Origin: Thioalkalivibrio nitratireducens
GTDB lineage: Bacteria > Pseudomonadota > Gammaproteobacteria > Ectothiorhodospirales > Ectothiorhodospiraceae
NCBI GenBank assembly: GCA_011390385.1
Contig: JAABSN010000092.1
Span: 1-12,476 of the forward strand
Direction of reading: 5' to 3'
Length of the DNA: 12,476 bases
The notes below the pieces were generated by a model. That model did no database searches. It had not been told where the DNA came from and saw only the letters and a list, made by a program, of their open reading frames with translations. The translations under genes were made by a program, and so were the position numbers. This document shows, in pieces, positions 7,001 to 12,476 of the stretch (positions are counted from its first letter, which is position 1; every line of letters starts with the position of its first letter).

Positions 7001-9475
7001 CAGTGGGGAGTCGCCGGCGTTGTCCAGTACCAGTTCGCCAGCCAGGCGCTGGCCGACGCGCTCGTAGGCGGCGACCTCGTCGTCGCCCAGGCTCAAGGCC
7101 AGCGTGACAGGCAGTTCCGGCAACGGCTCCGGCGGCGCAGTCTCGTCGTCCAGCAGCAAGGTAATCGTGTAGTCGACGATGCCGTTACTGCCGACGCGCA
7201 AATATGTCTCGATATCCGCAGGCAGGATGCCGGTAGCCGTGTTGTTGGCCCGATCGATCTCGAATTTCAGGTTCGTGTGGGAAGTCGTGGTGTCATACTT
7301 ATAGAAAATTCGCTGGAAGAACTGTGGGTTCGCATATTCATCCGATTCGTAGTGCAGCGTTATCACCTGCGGTTCCGCGAAACGCGGCAGTCGGTACCAG
7401 TCGTAGTCTCCCCACTCACCTGATCGGCCGCTCACCACGCGCCCTGACGGCAGCGGGTTGGCGAACACGGGGCTGTCGTTGGGTTCGCAATCCGCCGGGC
7501 AGGTGAAGCGATCCTTGCGCTCCAGGCTGAGGCGGTACTCTGCGTCACTGGTCTTCACCGGCGCAAGGCTCAGCTGGTAGTCGCCCGGCGGAAAGACGCC
7601 GCTGAGCACCACGGGGCCTTCGATTCCGCTTCGTGCCGTTTCGCGAAGTGGCTGGGGATGGCTGCGATTGCTGGCCAGTGTGACCTTGAGCTGCCCGTCC
7701 GCCGGCGGTGTTGCCGTGAGCTCGATGTGATCCCATTCCGCCAGGTAAAAGCGGTACATGTCGACGTCACTCGGATCGCTCAACAGTCCGGTGCGGGTCT
7801 GGCCGAAGTGCAAGGGCTGCATGCGGCTAAGATCATCGTTCGGTTCCATCTCGCCGTTGGGGTCCGGCGGGCCAAGCGGGCGTGCCAACAGAGTGTAATC
7901 ACCGGCCTCTCGCCCATGTACTGAAACATAGTGTGTACCGGGCAGGAGGAACTGGTTATCCAGCGTAACCCGGCGCTGGTCGGGCGACACCCGGCGCAGC
8001 TGTCCTCGGGTGCCCGTTGCATCGTGATACTCGACCTGGCTCATGCCGTCACCGATGACCTGGAATCGCCAGAGCTGAGCCTTGCCCGGGATGATGAACT
8101 TGTAGAAGTCCACATCCCCCTGGCCGTCCAAAGTGCCACGAATGCGATGATTGGCCGGCGTTGCCGAAGCGTATGGCTGCGTATCGTTGGGCTCGGCTTC
8201 CCGCCCGGGGTCCGGAGTTCCGGACGGGAGGAACGCTACACGGTACTCGGTGCCTTCCCCCGAGCCAAAGCTCTGCACCCGAACGCCGTAGTCGCCAGGT
8301 TGCAACAGCAGGTCGGCCATCGTCACGCCGCCAGCACCCTGGCGGCACTGGATCTGCTGACCTCCGTCATCGAGTAGGCAGAGCACCATGGGTTGCTCTG
8401 CGTCGATTTCAAGGGAGAGCGTGTGCAACTGATCGGTGCGGGATTCATCGAAGGAATAGATGAAAAAATCCTGGTCACGGTCGCTGCCCATGCGGCCGGA
8501 GCAGCAATCATCGACATCGGCACGGTTGGCCAGTTTCCAGCTGTCATTAGGCTCGGCTTCGCTGCCGGCTGCCCGCTGGCCGACTTCGGTCACGATCAGC
8601 GTGTGCAGGAAACCGGGCGGTTCATCGCCGTGCAGTACTGGTTTAATCGTGACGTAGTAGATGCCAGCCGGCTGGGAGATATCGGCCAGGGTCGCCGCGC
8701 CGTTCGATGCGCTGCGGACGCTCGTCAGTGCCTCGCCATCGGCGCTGCGAAGCGTTGTTTCGATGGTGCGGCCGATGGGCGCGTGAGCGCGGATGTCCCA
8801 GCGTGAGGCACTTTGTTCCTCGGTGAACTCGATCTGGTACCAGGTCTCGTCGTTTTCGAGAAATGCCGCGAACTCCCGTTCCGTTGGCAACGGCCGGGCG
8901 TCATCGGGGCTGGTATATGGTTTCCCGGCAGAGGAAGGAAGGTGCGGGCCCTGGGTCAGGGAGACCCGGTAGGCACCGACCGCGACATCATCAGCGCCTT
9001 CATTCTCGCTCGCCACAGGATCACCGAATGACAGGCTTGCGGTGCCAGGGCGGTAGGGGGCGGTGCCGCCCCCCGCCGATGCCATGCCCAGCAGGTATTC
9101 GCCGGGCTCGAGAATCAGATCGTTGGCAAATACCGGACGCAAGCCGTCGCGGCTGCCCAGCTTGAACAGCCGGTCGGCCGCCGACACCTCGCCGGCGTCG
9201 TTGTAGGTGATGCGGACGATATCCATGGTGGTCAGTGCGCCGGCAATGCCCTGCAACTCGATGTTCCAGCGCCGGCCTGCCTCCGCATCCGAAACTGTCC
9301 ACAGGAACGCATCCTGGTCGTTTCCGGTCATGGCGCCGATCAGCAGCGAGGGTCCCTCGAAACGGGTGGCGGTTTGCGGCGTTTCGTTGGGCTCGACCTC
9401 AAGAACGGTTTGCGGCGCGGCCAGGGCGAGGCCGGCGGCCAGCAGGAAGCTCATGATCGGCAGCAGTGCTGCCAT
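4040..9475 (-). CDS. Giant exported PPC / discoidin / double-vWA protein
   Basis: An 1811-residue protein. Hydrophobic signal-like N-terminus, residues 1-20. PPC-like beta domains follow at about 24-175, 185-298, 304-418, 424-533, 541-652 and 660-776; five start with an E-x-E/C-P-N-D/E motif (E26, E306, E426, E542, near C663) and the second lacks it. A NEW3-like Ig domain covers about 786-895. Two discoidin (F5/8C)-like sandwiches are at about 915-1067 and 1090-1233, then a degenerate PPC (about 1254-1350). vWA-1 (1355-1535) has D1362-T-S-A-S, T1433 and D1455. A Gly/Ala linker joins it to vWA-2 (1571-1755) with D1577-A-S-G-S, T1657 and D1684, plus FGHR and ETCGGDP as in secreted bacterial vWA proteins. 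The last 55 residues form a small beta domain. The make-up implies metal-dependent protein or glycan binding at the envelope or outside; no protease or sortase motif is present. The first ATG is weakly supported: no ribosome site and no positive charge before the core. A stop lies 18 codons upstream. Confidence 0.9.
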   Translation of the reverse strand: MAALLPIMSFLLAAGLALAAPQTVLEVEPNETPQTATRFEGPSLLIGAMTGNDQDAFLWTVSDAEAGRRWNIELQGIAGALTTMDIVRITYNDAGEVSAADRLFKLGSRDGLRPVFANDLILEPGEYLLGMASAGGGTAPYRPGTASLSFGDPVASENEGADDVAVGAYRVSLTQGPHLPSSAGKPYTSPDDARPLPTEREFAAFLENDETWYQIEFTEEQSASRWDIRAHAPIGRTIETTLRSADGEALTSVRSASNGAATLADISQPAGIYYVTIKPVLHGDEPPGFLHTLIVTEVGQRAAGSEAEPNDSWKLANRADVDDCCSGRMGSDRDQDFFIYSFDESRTDQLHTLSLEIDAEQPMVLCLLDDGGQQIQCRQGAGGVTMADLLLQPGDYGVRVQSFGSGEGTEYRVAFLPSGTPDPGREAEPNDTQPYASATPANHRIRGTLDGQGDVDFYKFIIPGKAQLWRFQVIGDGMSQVEYHDATGTRGQLRRVSPDQRRVTLDNQFLLPGTHYVSVHGREAGDYTLLARPLGPPDPNGEMEPNDDLSRMQPLHFGQTRTGLLSDPSDVDMYRFYLAEWDHIELTATPPADGQLKVTLASNRSHPQPLRETARSGIEGPVVLSGVFPPGDYQLSLAPVKTSDAEYRLSLERKDRFTCPADCEPNDSPVFANPLPSGRVVSGRSGEWGDYDWYRLPRFAEPQVITLHYESDEYANPQFFQRIFYKYDTTTSHTNLKFEIDRANNTATGILPADIETYLRVGSNGIVDYTITLLLDDETAPPEPLPELPVTLALSLGDDEVAAYERVGQRLAGELVLDNAGDSPLDLALEAAVSDPRWQVDFESERVSLAANSRRTVAMEVIVGPDAWPDIPVRVGARAVTPDGRNASAYTDVRVSRDALAVDPVHAWNIPEALRGGLNVARFQFGGMIESKPEPNNPSFDNLPKLIDGMVAISTGADWRMREDGGPLHITVDLAGDDSVPVAGFALNPLTAQYVHMTPHHVEFELSADGVEYTRVLSGKLDTVATDQFFVLDEPVPARYARLVLDDRWAGHIGAPLTLGEFKVIAAPGFDPFGGERPNLADLELGGHVVWSKPSITTGWDFAILTAAEDTHSVGVPADEPFEWVVAFHNNRAAQIESIELQTNSKSSSIDLDEIAVSTSLESPVGPWEPVAIWSRAASGDTLVLDAPVWARFLKFTVPPAETERSLRGPETVIVRERATGEDYRSVLSEWGFRSRSAFYESTQPVPLRPRLARRGNESRATAHPLVPDAVEVGQVELGKQTQWYQPALPEGHNALTFTITGDPTVRTDLVLTDAEGTSIPLRKREHESSVSRHIFDAYVEPGQATRLEVREPERNVLFLWDTSASTNPYHQMIYNALVAYAEDLVPGRDAANLMPFGHTQPLLRDWYGEPQLMQLVLNDYPRRMSSSSAESTLASASLALAPRSGTKAIVVLTDAATPQHPPMWDAYKEARPRIFTLKVPSGQANVLGAEREQDLMQEWADVNGGHYSYIAHDGEMEVAYDRAATLLRRPAPYTLTLTTEAREPPGPGLLRVVAGAGAGAGDTGAGAGSAVQLILDASGSMLQRMEGRRRIEIAKEVLTEAVQKHIPAGTPTALRVFGHRTPNACQTELEIPLGPLDPEAAVQKLAAINAKNLARTPIGDSLAAIPKDLGRSPGGALIVLVTDGEETCGGDPLAEIEKLKAAGFEINLNIIGFAIDDQALADQFTRWADAGSGRYFAANDAEGLSDAVAQALMIPYTVYDQNGEVMVNGVVGAEPVELAQGVYRIVVGGTSKRVFSDVEIVAGSERRLDL
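4769..4813 (-). repeat. GC-rich simple repeat coding the Gly/Ala linker between vWA domains
   Basis: Residues 1555-1569 of the giant protein read AGAGAGAGDTGAGAG and are encoded by six-base units of the GCCGGT/GCCGGC type. Such a run can gain or lose units in frame by slippage, which would change the distance between the two vWA domains. Confidence 0.65.
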
Positions 9476-9706
9476 TCGGAAGAGCGCTTCGATGTTGGCG
9501 ATGATCGTACTCCGGTGGCAGGCGTTCGATTAGCGGCCGGAAAATGTCGGGCCTTTGGGTATTCAGCGCATTTTCGGACACAAAACCGCCACCTGGCGGT
9601 TGCGGCCGGATATTTCGCTATATCAGTGGAGTAAGGCGGCAGGCCAGCGACGCGACTGACTCGGTCCCGGACTTCGCCGCATCGGCTTGATGAAGAGGAA
9701 AACGTA
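9476..9706. promoter_or_regulatory. Divergent control region of the two large genes
   Basis: These 231 bases separate the starts of the 1811-residue (minus) and 768-residue (plus) proteins. They hold a perfect inverted repeat at 9584-9601 and a 9-base direct repeat GCGGCCGGA at 9533-9541 and 9602-9610, the second copy abutting the inverted repeat. On the plus strand TATATC (9619-9624) is a -10 candidate; the inverted repeat would then cover the -35 zone. On the minus strand TACGAT (9504-9509) is a -10 candidate that would leave a leader of only about 20 bases. No good -35 hexamers were found for either. The plus-strand gene has a strong ribosome site, AGAGGA, at 9694-9699. Confidence 0.5.
9584..9601. 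promoter_or_regulatory. Perfect inverted repeat, candidate operator
   Basis: AACCGCCA-CC-TGGCGGTT has 8-base arms around a 2-base centre and lies between two divergent genes. The shape (two half-sites about one helical turn apart) is that of a site for a dimeric repressor or activator. There is no T-run consistent with termination on the plus strand; on the minus strand it is followed by TTTTGTG, so a minus-strand hairpin is the alternative. Confidence 0.5.
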
Positions 9707-12013
9707 ATGAGAGCGAAAGCGTGGTTGATGATGGCCGCACTGGTCGGCCCTTGCGCATTCGCACAGGATACAAGACCGGCATTTGATTTCGCGGTAATGG
9801 AGCGGTCCATCGAGGATGCGAATCGCAAACTACGGGCTGTCCATGGTGAGATCGACCAAACCAAGTTCGACCCCGAGGAGTGGCTGGAACAGCTCGATTA
9901 CGATGGTGGCGAGATCCTTTCAGCCCTCAGCGAGGAGATCGCGTTCCAACCCTATTCAGGAGTATTGCGCGGTGTACGCGGAACGCTGCGCAGCCGCGCT
10001 GGCAACAGCGTCGACCAGGCCTTGTTGCTGGCCTGGCTCTTAAAATCCGCGGGCTTCGATGCAAGAATCGCACACGGGACGCTCCACGATTCCGATGCAA
10101 GACGCCTGCTCGCTCTCGTCGATCGGGAGGATTCAGACGAAGCGCTCGATTACCTGCTGCCGGTGATAGAACGTGAGTTCGGACCCAGAGCACTCGAGTC
10201 GCCGCGGACAATCGACTGGGCTGAATCGAAGTTGGGCAAGCGCGCTGAGAAAACGTCAGATATCTTGCTGAAAACCCTTGCGCGTGCCGATGTGCACCTG
10301 CGGTCGCAGCGGGTAACTGAGGAGTATCTTGCAGCCACCCGAGACTACTTCTGGGTCCAACACCGTTCCGGACCAGCGGAAGAATGGATCGACGCGCATC
10401 CGGCCTTCGGCAGCGCCGAATCGCCTGCAGATGTGGAAGCACTCGAGTATTTCGTAGATTCCATACCAGCCAAGTACCAGCATCGACTCACCGTAGCCGC
10501 GTACATCGACCAGCGGATCGTCGATGAAATTCAAACACATGCACTTATGAAACCTTTTACGGGAGCGGTCGCGAACCTCGACGGGACGGCATTCAGCTAC
10601 CGGAATCATCCCAATGGCCTGACATTGGCGTCGGCCGGCGATATCGGTGCCGCCGTTGGCGCGACCACGCTGTTATTTCCGATGCTAAATGAAGCAACCG
10701 CGCCCGGTGCGATGGCTTTTGATTTGAGCGGAAGAGTGATCGATCCCATAGTGCTCGGATCGGGAGCTGCCGGATTATTTTCGACCCTGGCGGAACGAAT
10801 GGAAGAGGCAACGGCGAACGTCGCCGACGCCGATGACCCGAAGGATCTATTCGTGCTGGACAGCATGTGGCTCGAGTTCACTTTCACCGCGCCTAGCGGC
10901 GCTGAAACCCGCTTCCGTCGCTATATTCTGGCACCTGCCGGCGACCAGCCCCGCGACAAAACAGAGATGGTCTGGGAACTGATCACCAATCACAACTACG
11001 TTCTCAACGCGGGGCACCACCCGATCGAATACCTGGTAGACAGATACCTTGAAGCGGGTATTGCAAGTGGTGACTGGTACCGGGCTTTGGTGCACAAGTT
11101 TTCGCATCCGGATGCCGGGACGCTAATGCCGACCGGGGAGGTGCCGCGGGATTTCGCGCCGCTGGCGCAGTTCCGGATCATGGATGCGCATCCGCATGCG
11201 CCGGCTGGCGTCGTTGCTTTCCGAAGTCAACCGAATCTGCTCGGAATCCGGCACGGTTTTCGCGGCCCCGGCGTAGCCTTCGCCGGCGTCGATGTCATCA
11301 GCAACACGCTGGCGCAGATACGGAGCGCGGATGGTGAACTGACGCATGACGCCGAGGCCGCATTGCGCCGCGGAGTCTGGGATACGGCCGTGGAGGTCGT
11401 ACCCATCAAGTCGCTTTCGGTCGATGTCCTGCGCAGGGCAAACCCTGTAGACGTGCTGCACGATTCCCAGGCCCAGAAAATCGACCTGGAGGTGCTGATG
11501 CCGGGGCAGGCCGACCGGCTGAAAATGCTTGACATGCCTCCGTCGGCCCTCGTCTCGATGCGCGATGATCTTGATAAAGGCTTCGTCATCGTTACCCCTC
11601 AACGCATGCCTACAGGAGCGGCGATGCAAGCGTGGTGGAAGGTGCACCCCGAAACCGGCGAGACGCTGGGCATGACGGCAGACGGCTACGGACAGGAAAT
11701 CGTTGAGTACATGTTGGACATGACCATGACCGGGGTTGGGCTGGTGCAGGCCATCGGCGGCATGGCGAAATGCACGGAGAAGACGGACATGGTGGAGGGT
11801 TTGTGCTGCCTGGTCGAAACCCATGTCAACAACATCGCGGGGCTGGGATTCGGCGGCATCATGGGTGCTACGCTCGGAACGGCCACTTCTGTCACATTCT
11901 CGATCGTCGATTTGGCCGTCCAGCAGGTGACCGAAGAGGCACTCGGCGAAAGTCAGGGTCTGATGCCGCAGGCGGCGTTGAACTGCGACCAATTGCAGAC
12001 AACCGATTGGTGA
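9707..12013 (+). CDS. Exported transglutaminase-like protein, probably catalytically dead
   Basis: A 768-residue protein. AGAGGA lies 7 bases before ATG 9707; residues 1-19 are a signal peptide with likely cleavage after AFA. Residues about 80-235 resemble the transglutaminase-like core: GTLRSRAGNSVDQALLLAWL then AGFDARIAHG match the family's G-x-C-x-D-x-A-x-L-L...G-I-x-A-R-x-V pattern, and YFWVQHR...EEWIDAHPAFG matches H-x-W-V...W-x-x-x-D-P. By eye the catalytic Cys is S101, the His is Y214 and the Asp is H231 (D229 is two residues away). The fold is thus likely kept without activity, as a binding module. Residues 240-660 I cannot assign. A Gly-rich hydrophobic stretch at about 707-735 could meet or enter a membrane; four C-terminal cysteines (C689, C700, C701, C760) may form disulphides. 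A Yip1-family gene starts 14 bases downstream, suggesting co-transcription. Confidence 0.85.
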   Translation: MRAKAWLMMAALVGPCAFAQDTRPAFDFAVMERSIEDANRKLRAVHGEIDQTKFDPEEWLEQLDYDGGEILSALSEEIAFQPYSGVLRGVRGTLRSRAGNSVDQALLLAWLLKSAGFDARIAHGTLHDSDARRLLALVDREDSDEALDYLLPVIEREFGPRALESPRTIDWAESKLGKRAEKTSDILLKTLARADVHLRSQRVTEEYLAATRDYFWVQHRSGPAEEWIDAHPAFGSAESPADVEALEYFVDSIPAKYQHRLTVAAYIDQRIVDEIQTHALMKPFTGAVANLDGTAFSYRNHPNGLTLASAGDIGAAVGATTLLFPMLNEATAPGAMAFDLSGRVIDPIVLGSGAAGLFSTLAERMEEATANVADADDPKDLFVLDSMWLEFTFTAPSGAETRFRRYILAPAGDQPRDKTEMVWELITNHNYVLNAGHHPIEYLVDRYLEAGIASGDWYRALVHKFSHPDAGTLMPTGEVPRDFAPLAQFRIMDAHPHAPAGVVAFRSQPNLLGIRHGFRGPGVAFAGVDVISNTLAQIRSADGELTHDAEAALRRGVWDTAVEVVPIKSLSVDVLRRANPVDVLHDSQAQKIDLEVLMPGQADRLKMLDMPPSALVSMRDDLDKGFVIVTPQRMPTGAAMQAWWKVHPETGETLGMTADGYGQEIVEYMLDMTMTGVGLVQAIGGMAKCTEKTDMVEGLCCLVETHVNNIAGLGFGGIMGATLGTATSVTFSIVDLAVQQVTEEALGESQGLMPQAALNCDQLQTTDW

Positions 12014-12014
12014 T

Positions 12015-12021
12015 GAGGAGG
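12015..12021 (+). promoter_or_regulatory. Ribosome binding site that favours the GTG start at 12028
   Basis: GAGGAGG lies 6 bases before GTG 12028. An in-frame ATG at 12013-12015 overlaps the preceding stop codon (TGATG) and would add five residues (MRRPS), but it has no ribosome site of its own and its codons are the GAGGAGG itself. I therefore prefer GTG. Confidence 0.65.
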
Positions 12022-12027
12022 CCATCT

Positions 12028-12476
12028 GTGCTCGACTTGAACCGTACGGTCTCATTGATCAAGGGCGCTTTGTTCAACCCGCAGGCGACCTGGCGCAGTT
12101 ACCTGCCGGAGGCGGACAACTGGCAGAAGACGGCGTTCCTGCTGACGGGGCCGCTGATTCTGCTGGCCGCCGTGCTCAGCTACGTGGTCGGTGTGCTCGG
12201 CAGCGACGCTTCCGCCTTTGGTATTCGCCCGACGATCGTGTCGACACTGCTCGGCATCGTGTTCGGCGCCATCGCGGCCGGTATCGTGGCGTTCATCGTC
12301 AGCGTGCTGGCCGGCGTATTCGGTGGCAAGAGCAGCTTCGCGCACGGACTGGCGGCCACTTCGCTGGCGTTCGTGCCGGGCTATCTCGGCCAGGTGCTCG
12401 GCTGGTTGCCGTGGATCGGTGGACTAGTACTTCTCGGGCTCGTCATTTACGCGCTGGTGCTCCTGTGGCGCATCAT
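12028..12476 (+). CDS. Yip1-family integral membrane protein, C-terminus outside window
   Basis: 149 codons are visible and remain open at the right edge. The opening, VSLIKGALFNPQATWRSYLP followed by a W-x-K-T turn into a hydrophobic segment, is typical of bacterial Yip1-domain proteins: an amphipathic start with a N-P-x-x-T-W motif, then several helices. Hydrophobic segments lie at about residues 35-57, 70-97, 107-125 and 128-147. Family members are small polytopic inner-membrane proteins of poorly known role; no enzymatic residue is expected. Its start 14 bases after the transglutaminase-like gene suggests a shared transcript and possibly a membrane partner for that exported protein, which is inference from spacing only. 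Confidence 0.85.
   Translation, partial: MLDLNRTVSLIKGALFNPQATWRSYLPEADNWQKTAFLLTGPLILLAAVLSYVVGVLGSDASAFGIRPTIVSTLLGIVFGAIAAGIVAFIVSVLAGVFGGKSSFAHGLAATSLAFVPGYLGQVLGWLPWIGGLVLLGLVIYALVLLWRI

Noticed and set aside
4190..7423. Long plus-strand frames of 358, 392 and 316 residues opposite the giant gene
   Set aside because: They are antisense to a continuous, domain-rich 1811-residue frame, have no ribosome sites or recognisable domains, and are rich in Arg, Gly and His as expected from GC-rich shadow frames.
9399..9581. Minus-strand 60-residue frame starting at a GTG before the giant gene, considered as its frameshifted N-terminus
   Set aside because: No ribosome site, and no signal-like or conserved character; a frameshift there would need independent support.
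11123..12055. Minus-strand frame of 310 residues opposite the end of the transglutaminase-like gene
   Set aside because: Low-complexity His/Arg-rich translation, no ribosome site, fully antisense to the real gene and crossing into the next one.

Overview
The window reads as chromosomal DNA of a high-GC Gram-negative bacterium, most likely a gammaproteobacterium. The evidence is long antisense shadow frames caused by GC-rich codons, clear AGGAG-type ribosome sites, Sec signal peptides, one lipoprotein-type signal and a Yip1-family membrane protein. No marker allows a finer placement. I found no tRNA, rRNA, CRISPR array, transposase or integrase.

Layout, left to right. (1) Minus strand: the start of a small membrane protein that runs off the left edge, then a 164-residue exported protein of unknown function. 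(2) A 321-base divergent intergenic stretch. (3) Plus strand, probably one operon: a 196-residue exported protein with an N-terminal peptidoglycan-binding-like domain; a 633-residue exported protein with an Ig-like N-terminus, an unassigned core and a closely related peptidoglycan-binding-like domain at its C-terminus; and a short lipoprotein gene that looks frameshifted. (4) Minus strand, convergent: a 1811-residue exported protein with about six PPC-like domains, a NEW3-like Ig domain, two discoidin-like domains, a degenerate seventh PPC and two vWA domains with complete MIDAS metal sites. (5) A 231-base divergent control region with a perfect 8-bp-arm inverted repeat. (6) Plus strand: a 768-residue exported protein with an N-terminal transglutaminase-like fold whose catalytic positions all seem substituted, closely followed by a Yip1-family integral membrane protein cut by the right edge.

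How they may fit together (inference): every gene here encodes an exported or membrane protein, so the window looks like an envelope-function neighbourhood. The peptidoglycan-binding pair probably acts in the periplasm at the wall. The giant PPC/discoidin/vWA protein and the divergent transglutaminase-like protein share one control region and may be co-regulated. Which partner or substrate they act on cannot be read from the sequence.
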